A stretch of 64,000 nt of DNA from Actinomyces sp. (GCF_030524025.1 NZ_JAUNHI010000003.1:128998-192997), one strand, 5' to 3'. Counted from the first letter of the stretch, positions 40,153-48,540 are shown. Made by a program: numbers and translations. Notes: generated by a model not told the origin, from the sequence alone.

Positions 40153-41742
40153 TCATCGAGCGGCCGGTTCCTGCGCGGCGGGTCCCCCACGACCGAGGTC
40201 GGCCGCCGCCAGCTCGGCGGCCAGGGGGGCGTCGACCCGGCCGGTGATGCGCGTGCCGGCCTCGACGTAGTCGATGGCGTCGATCTCGCCGTCGGCGTGC
40301 ACGCGCGAGACGAGGTCGCCGCGCGAGTAGGGCACGACGACGTCGACGGCCACCGCGGGACGCGGCAGGCGCTCGTCGATCGCCGCCCGGAGCGCGTCGA
40401 TCCCCTGGCCGGTGCGGGCCGAGACGGTCACCGCCCCGGGGAAGCGGGTGCGCAGCGCCGCCAGGGTCACGGCGTCGGCGAGGTCGCCCTTGTTGAGCAC
40501 GATGAGCTCGGGGACCTCCAGGGCGCCCGGAATGTCAGCCAGGACGGCCCGCACGGCCGCGACCTGCCCCAGGGGGTCGGGGTGGGCGGCGTCGACGACG
40601 TGGAGAAGCAGATCCGCCCCGGCCACCTCCTCGAGGGTGGAGCGGAAGGCCTCGACGAGTTCGTGGGGCAGGTTGCGCACGAAACCGACCGTGTCGGTGA
40701 GCGTGTACAGGCGCCCGTCGGAGGTCTCGGCCTTGCGCACCGTCGGGTCGAGAGTGGCGAACAGCGCGTCCTGAACCATGAGGCCCGCCCCCGTCAGGCG
40801 GTTCATGAGGGAGGACTTGCCGGCGTTGGTGTACCCGGCGATGGCCACCGAGGGGATCGGTCCGCGGCGCCGGGCCCCGCGCTTGACCTCCCGGGAGGGG
40901 CTCATCGCCCGGATGTCGCGGCGCAGCTTGGCCATGCGGTTGCGGATGCGGCGCCGGTCGAGCTCGATCTTGGTCTCCCCCGGCCCGCGCGAGCCAATGC
41001 CCTGCCCGCCGGCCACCCGTCCGCCGGCCTGCCGGGACATGGACTCGCCCCACCCGCGCAGGCGCGGCAGGAGGTACTCCAGCTGGGCGAGCTCGACCTG
41101 CGCCTTGCCCTCACGGGACTTGGCGTGCTGGGCGAAGATGTCCAGGATGACGGCGGTGCGGTCGACGACCTTGACCTTGACGACGTCCTCGAGGGCCCGG
41201 CGCTGGGAGGGGGCGAGCTCGCCGTCGACGATCACCGTGTCGGCGCCGACGGCGGCGACCATCTCGGCCAGCTCCTGGGCCTTGCCGCTGCCCAGGTAGG
41301 TTGCGGGGTCGGGGTGGTCCCGCCGCTGGATGAGGGCGTCGAGGACCTCCGAGCCCGCGGTCTGGGCCAGGGCGGCCAACTCGCGCAGGGAGGTCTCGGC
41401 GTCCTGGACACCGGTGGACCCATGCGGGTCCCGTGCTCCAGCCGTGGGGGTCTCCAGCCCGACGAGGACGACCCTCTCGAGGCGGATCTGGCGGTACTCG
41501 ACCTCGCTGACGTCCTCGAGCTCGGTGGACAGCCCCGCCACGCGGCGGGTCCCGGCGCGCGCCTCGCGCTCGAGGGCGCCGTCGTCGAGCTCGGCGCGCC
41601 CGTCCTCCCCGGCCGTGGAGGCCAGCGCGGTGCCGTGGCGCGACAGGACGCGCGAGACGATGTCCCGGGCCGGGTCCGGCACGGAGCCGGCGGCGGGGGG
41701 CGAGGCGGGCGAGACAGGGGTGTGGTCAGTCACGTCAGTCAC
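40153..41742 (-). CDS. hflX: GTPase HflX
   Basis: HflX is a ribosome-binding GTPase that splits stalled 70S ribosomes and in several bacteria protects against macrolides and lincosamides. The 529-residue protein has an N-terminal HflX domain (about 85-290; ATYLGSGK, DRTAVILDIFAQHA, GRGPGETKIE-like SRGPGETKIELDRR) and a G domain with P-loop GYTNAGKSS (303-311), DTVGFVRNLP and NKGD. The first 80 residues are an acidic extension. GTG 41742 follows an AAGGAG site. An Arg-X-Arg leader ORF and attenuator-like stems lie upstream. Confidence 0.95.
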   Translation of the reverse strand: MTDVTDHTPVSPASPPAAGSVPDPARDIVSRVLSRHGTALASTAGEDGRAELDDGALEREARAGTRRVAGLSTELEDVSEVEYRQIRLERVVLVGLETPTAGARDPHGSTGVQDAETSLRELAALAQTAGSEVLDALIQRRDHPDPATYLGSGKAQELAEMVAAVGADTVIVDGELAPSQRRALEDVVKVKVVDRTAVILDIFAQHAKSREGKAQVELAQLEYLLPRLRGWGESMSRQAGGRVAGGQGIGSRGPGETKIELDRRRIRNRMAKLRRDIRAMSPSREVKRGARRRGPIPSVAIAGYTNAGKSSLMNRLTGAGLMVQDALFATLDPTVRKAETSDGRLYTLTDTVGFVRNLPHELVEAFRSTLEEVAGADLLLHVVDAAHPDPLGQVAAVRAVLADIPGALEVPELIVLNKGDLADAVTLAALRTRFPGAVTVSARTGQGIDALRAAIDERLPRPAVAVDVVVPYSRGDLVSRVHADGEIDAIDYVEAGTRITGRVDAPLAAELAAADLGRGGPAAQEPAAR

Positions 41743-41769
41743 AAGGACTCCTTCACGTATGCATGCGGC

Positions 41770-41880
41770 GGTCCGGAGCGGTGCTCGACGGACCTGCCCG
41801 GTCGGGCGTTGTCGATAGCGGTGCCTGAGGAGCAGGTCACCGGCTCAGCGCATACGGAAGATCCACATGGGCGCATGCTA
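41770..41880 (-). promoter_or_regulatory. hflX leader: promoter and mutually exclusive RNA stems
   Basis: TAGCAT (41880-41875) is a -10 that ends 6 nt before a seven-codon leader ORF. After the ORF, stem 1 (41841-41820; GGTG-A-CCTG with CAGG-CACC) and stem 3 (41794-41770; GGTCCG...CGGACC plus GAGC/GCTC) can form. Alternatively, 41838-41830 (GACCTGCTC) can pair with 41799-41791 (GGGCAGGTC) over 9 bp with one wobble, disrupting both. Stem 3 ends about 15 nt before the hflX ribosome site. The layout is that of a ribosome-stalling attenuator. Confidence 0.6.
41845..41868 (-). CDS. hflX leader peptide MWIFRMR
   Basis: The ORF is ATG-TGG-ATC-TTC-CGT-ATG-CGC-TGA, seven codons. There is no ribosome site, but a TANNNT -10 lies 6 nt before the ATG, so translation would begin on a leaderless transcript. 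The Arg-Met-Arg end matches the R/K-X-R/K motif known to arrest ribosomes carrying macrolides or ketolides. It is too short for similarity searching. The assignment rests on promoter geometry, the arrest motif and the downstream gene. Confidence 0.6.
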   Translation of the reverse strand: MWIFRMR

Positions 41881-41961
41881 ACGCCTCAGACCCCAGCCGC
41901 GAAACCGGGATCTCGATCCGTCCAAGACCCCGGGAGGGGCAACGGTCGGTAACCGCCTCGT

Positions 41962-41967
41962 TATAGT
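41962..41967 (+). promoter_or_regulatory. Candidate -10 (TATAGT) before 41974
   Basis: TATAGT, one of the best -10 matches in the window, ends 6 nt before ATG 41974, with no ribosome site between. Confidence 0.5.
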
Positions 41968-41973
41968 GGCACC

Positions 41974-42309
41974 ATGACTCCCTGGGAAGACCGCCCCGCA
42001 ACTGGATCCGACGGCGTCGAGGATGTCGGAGCGCAGACCGCACCACCGCAGGGGCAACCCCTCATCGCCTTGACCCCTGAGCAGTTCGAGCAGTTGGTCG
42101 CGCTCCCCCAGGCTCAGATGCAGGCCCAGGTCCAGAGCCAGATCCAGGCCCAGGCCGAGGCACAGATGCGGGCCGAGGCCGAGGCCCTGAGCTCAGAGAT
42201 CCAGACAACCGCCGTGGCCTCCCTCCATCCTAGGGGCCGTTGCCATGGTCATCGGTGCAGCGGCAGGGGTCGCCCTGTTCGCCTACTTGACGGAGCCGCC
42301 GATCACTGA
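41974..42309 (+). CDS. Hypothetical protein, N-terminal part of a split membrane protein
   Basis: The first 80 residues look genuine: a Pro-rich start, then LTPEQFEQLVALPQAQ and a Gln/Ala/Glu coiled coil (about 45-75). From about 42220 the frame turns into Arg-rich nonsense that overlaps the next frame out of phase. Joining near 42215-42230 would connect ...TTAVAS to ILGAVAMVIGAAAGVALFAYL, a good transmembrane helix. It is probably the 5' half of one gene broken by a one-base shift. Function is not recognised. Confidence 0.55.
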   Translation: MTPWEDRPATGSDGVEDVGAQTAPPQGQPLIALTPEQFEQLVALPQAQMQAQVQSQIQAQAEAQMRAEAEALSSEIQTTAVASLHPRGRCHGHRCSGRGRPVRLLDGAADH

Positions 42310-42559
42310 GGACATTGAGGGCACGATCGCCTTCGCGCTCTTCGGTCTGGCCCTGCCCTTCGGCTGGCACGCCACGAGACAGCGGGACTCCATCGTGGTC
42401 CAGTCGGCCCTCATGTGGCTGATCACGGGGGTACTGCGGGCGTGGTTCTCCATCGTCATCGGTATTCCCGCGATGGTCTTCTACCTGTTGCGGGCCCTTG
42501 TCAGGCTCGCCCGTGCGCGACGCCTGCACGCCGCGGCAACCTCGCCACCGACCGAATGA
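42245..42559 (+). CDS. Hypothetical membrane protein, C-terminal part of the split gene
   Basis: About 104 residues with helices at VIGAAAGVALFAYL, TIAFALFGLALPFGW, and SALMWLITGVLRAWFSIVIGIPAMVFYLL. The reading frame extends upstream of ATG 42245 through the start of the first helix and is closed at 42190, so the ATG cuts into the helix and no ribosome site precedes it. It is best read as the 3' half of the gene starting at 41974. Its stop overlaps the MFS start by 4 nt (ATGA). Confidence 0.55.
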   Translation: MVIGAAAGVALFAYLTEPPITEDIEGTIAFALFGLALPFGWHATRQRDSIVVQSALMWLITGVLRAWFSIVIGIPAMVFYLLRALVRLARARRLHAAATSPPTE

Positions 42560-43971
42560 CCTCTCCCCCGCCCGAGCCCGGTCAGCCGGGGCCGGGTGCC
42601 CCGCCGCCCTCCCCCCGCACCCTGCTCACCGCGCCGGTGGGGCACCTGGCCCTGGCCATGCTCGTCATCGAGCTGCTCGCCGGGATGCAGATCTACATCA
42701 ACCAGACCGTCCTGCCGTTGCTGGCCTCCGACCTGGGGGCGCGCCAGCACTACGGACTCATCACGGCCGCGGCGATGGTGCCGACCTTCTTGACCATGCC
42801 CTTGGGCGGGTCGATGCTCGTGCGCTGGCGGGCCGATCGGCTCATGAGCGCTCTGACGGCGGTACTGGTCGCCGGGGCGGGGCTGGGGGCCCTGGCGCCG
42901 AACGTCGGGCTCTACGTGCTCGGTGAGATCCTGCGGGGCCTGGCCGCCGGCGCCCTGGCCACGGTCACCATGGGCGTCATGGTCGTGGCACTGCCCGAGT
43001 CCTGGCGCAGGCTTCTCCTGGCCACCGGGTCGGCGATGTGGGTGGTCTCCTCGTTGCTCGGACCGGTCTACGCGGCCGGCGTGGCGCAGGCCTGGAGCTG
43101 GCGCTGGGCGCTGGTGGGCTACGTCCCGCTGCTCGTGGTCGCCCGTGGCGTCATGGCCCGTCAGGTCCGCAGCCTGCGCGTCCCCGACGACGACCGGCGC
43201 CCGCCCGTGCTTCCCGCCCTGGCCATGGCCGGGGGCGTGGCGGTCATCGGGGCGGTGCCCGCGGCCTCGGTGTGGTTCTGGCCGGTCGGCGCCGCCGGGG
43301 CGGTCGCCGTCGTGTGGGCCTGTGCCCGCGTCTTCCCGGTCGGCGTGCTGCGCCTCGCGCCCGGCCGTCCCGCGGCGCTGGCGACCCTGGGCTGGCTGTG
43401 CGCCGCCTACTTCGCCTTGGACTACCTGGTGTCCCCGGCCGGCCACGACGTGCTCGGGCTCGGCCCGGCGGCGATCGGCTGGGCGCTGACGATGGCGGGG
43501 GTCTGCTGGTCGGTGGTGGCGATGTGGTGCGGGGCGCACCCGGCCCGCGAGGCCGGCGCCTACCGGCTGCGCACGGCCCTGGGGGGCGCGGGTCTGACTG
43601 TCGGCGGCGCCGTCGTCGCCCTCGCCCTGGGCTCGGCGGTGCCGTGGTGGGGGCTGCATGTGGGCTGCGCCCTGGCCGGCCTGGGGATGGGCGCCACCCA
43701 CCAGGACACGGTCATCCGGTGCCTGACCGCCCCCTCCGAGCTCGGTGCCCCCGACGACGGCATCCCGGCTACGCAGGCCGCCACGGCCGTCACCATCGCG
43801 GGCGGCGCCGGCGGGGCGACGCTGGGCACACTGGTGACGAGCTTCGTCGCACCCACGGGTGCCGGTGTCGAGGCGGGGCGGGTCGTGCCGGTGTGCGCGG
43901 TGCTGGCCGTCATGCTGGCGGCCACCCCGCTGCTGGCCCGCCGGACCGAGCCCGGTAACCTGCAGTCGTGA
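42556..43971 (+). CDS. MFS transporter
   Basis: The 471-residue permease has about 12-14 hydrophobic helices. The cytoplasmic loop between helices 2 and 3 (PLGGSMLVRWRADRLMSA) resembles the MFS G-X3-D-R-X-G-R-R-like motif in degenerate form. The substrate cannot be inferred; drug or metabolite export is the usual role of this type. ATG 42556 overlaps the preceding stop and its own stop overlaps the methyltransferase start (GTGA), so three genes are coupled. Confidence 0.82.
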   Translation: MTSPPPEPGQPGPGAPPPSPRTLLTAPVGHLALAMLVIELLAGMQIYINQTVLPLLASDLGARQHYGLITAAAMVPTFLTMPLGGSMLVRWRADRLMSALTAVLVAGAGLGALAPNVGLYVLGEILRGLAAGALATVTMGVMVVALPESWRRLLLATGSAMWVVSSLLGPVYAAGVAQAWSWRWALVGYVPLLVVARGVMARQVRSLRVPDDDRRPPVLPALAMAGGVAVIGAVPAASVWFWPVGAAGAVAVVWACARVFPVGVLRLAPGRPAALATLGWLCAAYFALDYLVSPAGHDVLGLGPAAIGWALTMAGVCWSVVAMWCGAHPAREAGAYRLRTALGGAGLTVGGAVVALALGSAVPWWGLHVGCALAGLGMGATHQDTVIRCLTAPSELGAPDDGIPATQAATAVTIAGGAGGATLGTLVTSFVAPTGAGVEAGRVVPVCAVLAVMLAATPLLARRTEPGNLQS

Positions 43972-44591
43972 ACGAGCACTACTTCGCCGCCTGCCCCGGC
44001 GGCGATCCTCAGGAGCGTGAGCACCGCTTCACGATCCGCGGCGTCGAGCACGAGGTGACGACGGCCGCCGGGGTCTTCAGCGCCGACCGCCTCGACAAGG
44101 GCACCCAGGTGCTGCTCGACCACGTGCCCGAGCCGCCGGAGGCGGGCACCCTGCTCGACCTGGGATGCGGCTGGGGGCCGATCGCCCTGGCACTGGCCGA
44201 CGCCGCGCCCCGGGCCACGGTGCTGGCCACCGACGTCAATGAGCGCAGCCTGGACCTGACCGCCCGCAACGCCGCCCGGGCCGGGCTCGCCAACGTGCGC
44301 GCCGTCGAGGCCGCCGCCCTGCTCGAGGAGCTGGGAGGTACAGGCGCACGGGTGGACCTCATCTGGTCCAACCCCCCGGTGCGCATTGGCAAGGCGGCCC
44401 TGCACGACCTGCTGGAGACCTGGTTGGCGCTGCTGTCCGAGGACGGCCAGGCGTGGCTCGTCGTGGGCAGGAACCTGGGCGCCGACTCCCTGGCCTCATG
44501 GTTGGCCGGCCAGGGGTGGGCGGTGGACAAGGCGGCCTCGGCCAAGGGCTTCCGGGTCCTGCGCGTGCAGCAGCCCACCTCGGAGGCTTGA
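43968..44591 (+). CDS. Class I SAM methyltransferase, RsmC-like small domain
   Basis: The 207-residue protein has HYFAACPGGDPQEREHRFTIRGVEHEVTTAAGVFSADRLDKGT, as in the catalytic half of RsmC/RlmG enzymes, SAM motif LLDLGCGWGPIALALA, and catalytic SNPPVRIGK. It likely methylates guanine in rRNA. It lacks the N-terminal pseudo-methyltransferase half of E. coli RsmC, as is common in actinobacteria. Confidence 0.88.
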   Translation: MNEHYFAACPGGDPQEREHRFTIRGVEHEVTTAAGVFSADRLDKGTQVLLDHVPEPPEAGTLLDLGCGWGPIALALADAAPRATVLATDVNERSLDLTARNAARAGLANVRAVEAAALLEELGGTGARVDLIWSNPPVRIGKAALHDLLETWLALLSEDGQAWLVVGRNLGADSLASWLAGQGWAVDKAASAKGFRVLRVQQPTSEA

Positions 44592-44831
44592 GTCACTTGC
44601 AGCTCGATTCTTGCCCGTCAGGACGACAACCCGAGTGTGGGTGCCGACCACTGGCGGGATCGAGCGCCCCCGCAGGCGGACGGCGCCCAGCCGACACAGC
44701 CGGCACGCCTCGACCCGGTCCCCGGCGAGCATGAGCGCGCGTCACGCGCATGAGCTGGCGGCGGTCGCATGAGCTCTAGCGGTTCACGGGTGCTGAGCAC
44801 GTGAGTGAGTCACCTGTCGCACACCATCGGT
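44592..44831. other. 240-nt convergent intergenic region
   Basis: The region lies between the ends of the methyltransferase and the GntR regulator. I see no gene, clear terminator or repeat; short frames on the minus strand run into the methyltransferase and have no start signals. Confidence 0.5.
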
Positions 44832-45197
44832 TCAGGCCGACTCCGCCAGGCGCGCTCTGACGGCTTCGACGATCCCCGCGTCACTCACGCCAAGCCCCCG
44901 CATCTCAGCGACATACTCCGCAGTGAGACCCACGGGGGTGCGATCATCCATCCGTCGGGCAGGCACCGGTGCGACGCTCGTGCCCGTGCGGCGGTTGGTA
45001 TGGACCAGCCCTGCCTGCTCGAGCTCGCGGTACGCCCGGGCGACCGTTCCGGGCGCCACCCCCAGGTCGGCGGCGAGCCGTCGCACGGATGGCAGTCTCG
45101 CGCCGGCGTCGAGGAGCCCCGAGGTGATCTGCGCAGCCAACTGCGCCCGGATCTGCTCGAAGGGCGGGATCTGCGTGGCGGAGTCGACGGTCAGCAT
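44832..45197 (-). CDS. GntR-family regulator, YtrA subfamily
   Basis: The 121-residue regulator has a winged helix at about 10-75 (PPFEQIRAQLAAQITSGLLDAGARLPSVRRLAADLGVAPGTVARAYREL) and a short C-terminal helical segment, characteristic of YtrA-type GntR proteins. These regulators usually repress their own operon, often ABC-transporter or membrane-protein genes. It overlaps the upstream membrane-protein gene by 7 nt. A pair of TGTA-N4-TACA sites upstream of that gene is the likely operator. Confidence 0.88.
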   Translation of the reverse strand: MLTVDSATQIPPFEQIRAQLAAQITSGLLDAGARLPSVRRLAADLGVAPGTVARAYRELEQAGLVHTNRRTGTSVAPVPARRMDDRTPVGLTAEYVAEMRGLGVSDAGIVEAVRARLAESA

Positions 45198-46135
45198 GCC
45201 CCGGCCCTCAGCATGGCGTCGGCAAAGTCATGCCCCCGCCACAGCACGAGTGAGGGGTTGCGGACCCGTCGTCCGAGCTGCCACGGCACCAGAGCGGCAG
45301 CCCAGCACAGGACCCCCACGGCGAAGGCGGCCACGCTCAGAGCCGCCGTCAGCCCCATCCCCCTGGCACGGACCTCGGGATCGACAAGCCAGGTCGTCGA
45401 GGTCGCCAGAACGCCGAGGACCGCCACGAGGCCGATACCGACGGCGACATCGAGCAGCCCCCTGACAGCGGTGGATCGCAGCGCGTCCTCCCATGCAAGC
45501 TCAAGATCGCAGTGAGCACGTTGCGGGCGATCCGCCAAGGCCATCGCGAGGCACAAGAGCGCGGCAGACCCGGCGAGGACACATACTCCAGCAACCAGGA
45601 CTGCGACGGGAACCAATTGTCCCCCGTCCGGAGGTACCGGAGCCAGGGACCACACCCCGACGCTTGTCAGGCAGGCGACTCCAACGGCGGCCATGGAGAT
45701 CAGGACGGCCCTGCGGTCCCAGTCGGTGCAGTAGCTCCTCCAGGTCGTAGCGCTGGCGTGCGCCACGCGGGGAGCGTCGGGGTAGAGGTCGGCGATGGCC
45801 CGGGAGACACCGACGACCGCTCCCACAGCGACGCCGAGGGCCGTTGTCCCGAGCAAGACGGCGGGCACGATGTTGGCAGCATCGCTCATCTGGGCGGCGA
45901 CCGCGAGAACGGCCCCGAACGCCCAACCGCTCCACCCCCCTACCTGCGCGGCACGTGTCCGGGCGTGCAGTCGCGCACGCACGACCTCACCCAGCCCGGG
46001 CGGAAGCGGGAGACCCTGCCTGGAGAGAAAAGCCTCAGTGCGATCATCGGGACGTTCGGCGAGCCACCCCCTCCAGCTCGACGCGGCGCAGGGCAACAGC
46101 GTGGCGGCGATCAATGCCCACAGAACGACTGACAT
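45191..46135 (-). CDS. Multi-helix membrane protein in GntR operon
   Basis: The 314-residue protein has about seven hydrophobic segments (3-22, 70-90, 94-116, 145-168, 172-198, 225-247, 257-282) and no recognised domain. Lower G+C wobble use and more Ser/Thr codons than its neighbours hint at a different origin. ATG 46135 follows a GGAGGG site. It is co-transcribed with, and presumably controlled by, the YtrA-type regulator, but no ABC ATPase accompanies it. Confidence 0.72.
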   Translation of the reverse strand: MSVVLWALIAATLLPCAASSWRGWLAERPDDRTEAFLSRQGLPLPPGLGEVVRARLHARTRAAQVGGWSGWAFGAVLAVAAQMSDAANIVPAVLLGTTALGVAVGAVVGVSRAIADLYPDAPRVAHASATTWRSYCTDWDRRAVLISMAAVGVACLTSVGVWSLAPVPPDGGQLVPVAVLVAGVCVLAGSAALLCLAMALADRPQRAHCDLELAWEDALRSTAVRGLLDVAVGIGLVAVLGVLATSTTWLVDPEVRARGMGLTAALSVAAFAVGVLCWAAALVPWQLGRRVRNPSLVLWRGHDFADAMLRAGAC

Positions 46136-46152
46136 CGTGACCCTCCATTCGG

Positions 46153-46181
46153 TGTATCAATACACTGATTGTATCAGTACA
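46153..46181. promoter_or_regulatory. Paired GntR/YtrA operator
   Basis: TGTATCAATACA (46153-46164) and TGTATCAGTACA (46170-46181) are two TGTA-N4-TACA dyads with starts 17 bp apart, in an AT-rich island just upstream of the membrane-protein/GntR operon. Confidence 0.7.
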
Positions 46182-46268
46182 CGCATGGCCGCCGCCATAC
46201 CAGGCGCGGCCCCGGGCCGGAGCCTGCCGATCGCCCCCGGGCACCGGTGTCACCACCGTCGTGAGCCC

Positions 46269-47471
46269 CTACGTCAAGGGCTCGCGGTCGAGGACCTCGG
46301 GATCGACCTGCGCACGGCGCAACGCCTCCCACTGCCCGGGGTGGGGTGGCCAGGCAGCCACGGTCCACCGCATCGGCCACCACCCCGGAAGCAGCTCGAG
46401 GCCCAGGATCTCCTCGGCCTGCGGCCACGGCACCACCACCCGGCCGCGGGTCGAACGCAGGTCGAGGTACTCGACCTCGGGCAGGACGAGCTGACCGGCG
46501 CCCTCCTCGACCTCGACCGCCGTCGGCAGCATCCCCTGCCCCGCCACGGGCAGGACAGTGGGCGGCGGATCGGGTGGCTGCGGGTCGTTCCTCAGGGCGT
46601 CGTTGAGCCACGTGGTCTGAGCCTCGTACTGGTCGCGCACGTAGCGGCGCCGCTGCGCCCAGGCGATCTCACCCAGGCGGGTTCCCGCTCGGCGCCAGGC
46701 TCTCAGGCGCCCGTGCTCGACGACCAGGGGGAAGGGGAGCATGGCGCGCGGGTCGTCGATGTATATCTCGGCGGCGTAGCGCATGGCGGCCGCCACCGCC
46801 TCCTCGTCGGCCTCGGGCAGGACGAAGATCTCGTTGCGGGACACCGGAAAGACGAGCTGACGGGACATGCCGTAGACCGGGTTGGCCACCGCCCCGATCG
46901 GACGGGCGAAGACCTCGGGCATGGTCAGCCAGGAGGGCTCGTAGCCGTAGGGGCTGACGACGAAGGCGGCGCCCTGCCCGGTGGCACCGATGGGCTCGAT
47001 CGACGTGCGGTACTCGCAGCGCCGGAAGTTCTCCCGTGCCGCCTGGTCCAGCTGCTCGCGTCCGACGCCCCATGACTCGGCATCGTCTTTGACGACCATC
47101 TTGGTAACCTCGGGGTGGTCGACACCGACGATCGTGACCAGGTGCTCGGCCAGGGGTCGCCAGGCCACCTTGCTCGCCACCCGGGCGTTCAGGACGAGCT
47201 GGGCGGGGCGGACCAGCGGCATGAGCCGGTCCCACGGCACCTCGGAGCCGGGGGTGTCCTCGATGTCGAAGGCGCGCAGGTACTCCACCGTCGCGGCGAC
47301 CCGCTCGGAGAAGGGCAGGCCGCGGCTGTTGCGCTCGGGGATCGAGCACAGGTACTCGGCGACGGTGGTGCCGTCGCGGGTCAGGCGCAGATGGATGCCG
47401 TCGACGTGGGCCTCCTCGCCGGGGAAGACCTCGCGTGCGGCGGCCCGGAGCACATCCTCGAAGCTCTCCAT
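46269..47471 (-). CDS. Hypothetical protein, DUF1444-like
   Basis: The 400-residue soluble protein has no transmembrane helix. Its first 250 residues (SFEDVLRAAAREVFPGEEAHVDG...LVTIVGVDHPEVTKMV...NPVYGMSRQLVFPVSRNEIFVLPEADEEAV) have a pattern reminiscent of the uncharacterised DUF1444/YtpQ family, which I offer only tentatively. The C-terminus is Pro/Trp-rich. TAGGCT (47483-47478) lies 6 nt before ATG and includes part of a GGAGG too close to the start to serve as a ribosome site. Confidence 0.7.
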   Translation of the reverse strand: MESFEDVLRAAAREVFPGEEAHVDGIHLRLTRDGTTVAEYLCSIPERNSRGLPFSERVAATVEYLRAFDIEDTPGSEVPWDRLMPLVRPAQLVLNARVASKVAWRPLAEHLVTIVGVDHPEVTKMVVKDDAESWGVGREQLDQAARENFRRCEYRTSIEPIGATGQGAAFVVSPYGYEPSWLTMPEVFARPIGAVANPVYGMSRQLVFPVSRNEIFVLPEADEEAVAAAMRYAAEIYIDDPRAMLPFPLVVEHGRLRAWRRAGTRLGEIAWAQRRRYVRDQYEAQTTWLNDALRNDPQPPDPPPTVLPVAGQGMLPTAVEVEEGAGQLVLPEVEYLDLRSTRGRVVVPWPQAEEILGLELLPGWWPMRWTVAAWPPHPGQWEALRRAQVDPEVLDREPLT

Positions 47472-47564
47472 GCCTCCAGCCTATGGTGCGCTGTGGCGTC
47501 GCAGGCACCCCCCGGGGACGGGCAGGACTCCCCACGGCCCTGCGCCGCCGCTCGGGGCCGCGGG

Positions 47565-48527
47565 TCACACGAGCGTGACCCGGCCGACGATGGTCGCCGG
47601 ACCGGTGAGCAGGACCGTCTCATCCGATCCCAGGGGGTCGGTGCCCACATGCACCCCGAGCTGCCCGCCGGGCATCTCGATGAGGTAGTCCTCCGGGGCT
47701 CCCTCGCCCTCCCAAGTGTGGAGGGCGACCGCGGCCGCGCAGCCGCCGGTGCCGCAGGAGCGGGTCTCACCGACCCCTCGCTCCAGGACCCGCAGGCGGG
47801 CCAGGCCGACACGCTCACCGGTGGCGGGGTCGACGCGCTCGCCCAGGGGCACGACGAGCTCGAGGTTGGTGCCGCGCGGCGGCTCGGGGTCGTAGAGGAC
47901 CGGCGCCCCGGAGCCGGCCAGGCCGGTCAGGTCCGCAGCCACCAGCTCCTCGTCGTCGGCCAGTGCCACCACGGTGTGCGGGTTGGGCATGGCCAGGCTC
48001 AGCCCCGCCCGGGGGCCAGCCAGCCCCGGGACCGTCACAGCCGTGTCCCAGCCCTCCTCATGCGGATCGGCCTGGGCTCCCTCGGTGCGGGGCAGGCGGG
48101 CACGGCCCATGTCCACCGTCCACAGGTCACCGCTGCGGGTCACCGTGCGGGCCCCACCGCGCGTGCCGATCGTGACCGCCTCGCCGTCGGACAGGGCGAC
48201 AAGGCCCTCGGCGTCGAGGACGGCGGCGAACAGGCGGGAGGCGTTGCCGCACATCTCGGCCACCGAGCCATCGGCGTTGTAGTAGTCCATGAACCACTCG
48301 GCCTCCGGGACGGCCTCGTGGAAGGCCTCGGCGCCCGGCAGCCGGGCGGTGCGCACGACACGCACGAAGCCGTCGGCGCCGATCCCCGCGCGCCGGTCGC
48401 ACACGGCGGCCACGTCGACGGCGCTCACCTCGACCTCGCTCTCGGGGTCGAGGAGCACGAGGAAGTCGTTCTGCGTGCCGTGCCCCTTGATGAGCTCGTG
48501 TCCGGCCAGTGCCCAGGCTGCTGTCAT
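47565..48527 (-). CDS. dapF: Diaminopimelate epimerase
   Basis: The enzyme converts LL- to meso-diaminopimelate for lysine and cell wall. The 320-residue protein has the two catalytic cysteines Cys93 (EMCGNASRLFA) and Cys258 (RSCGTGGCAAAVAL). The motif is NASR where many homologues have NGxR. ATG 48527 is chosen over a longer frame because KGHGTQNDF lies at the expected distance and TAGGCT sits 7 nt upstream. Confidence 0.95.
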   Translation of the reverse strand: MTAAWALAGHELIKGHGTQNDFLVLLDPESEVEVSAVDVAAVCDRRAGIGADGFVRVVRTARLPGAEAFHEAVPEAEWFMDYYNADGSVAEMCGNASRLFAAVLDAEGLVALSDGEAVTIGTRGGARTVTRSGDLWTVDMGRARLPRTEGAQADPHEEGWDTAVTVPGLAGPRAGLSLAMPNPHTVVALADDEELVAADLTGLAGSGAPVLYDPEPPRGTNLELVVPLGERVDPATGERVGLARLRVLERGVGETRSCGTGGCAAAVALHTWEGEGAPEDYLIEMPGGQLGVHVGTDPLGSDETVLLTGPATIVGRVTLV

Positions 48528-48534
48528 GAGCGCA

Positions 48535-48540
48535 AGCCTA
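48535..48540 (-). promoter_or_regulatory. Candidate dapF -10 (TAGGCT)
   Basis: The hexamer ends 7 nt before the dapF ATG and overlaps the miaA stop codon, so dapF may have its own leaderless transcript within the miaA-dapF cluster. Confidence 0.45.

Noticed and set aside
44496..44800. Minus-strand frames in the methyltransferase/GntR gap
   Set aside because: They are short, without ribosome site or -10 spacing, and partly antisense to the methyltransferase; no family is recognised.
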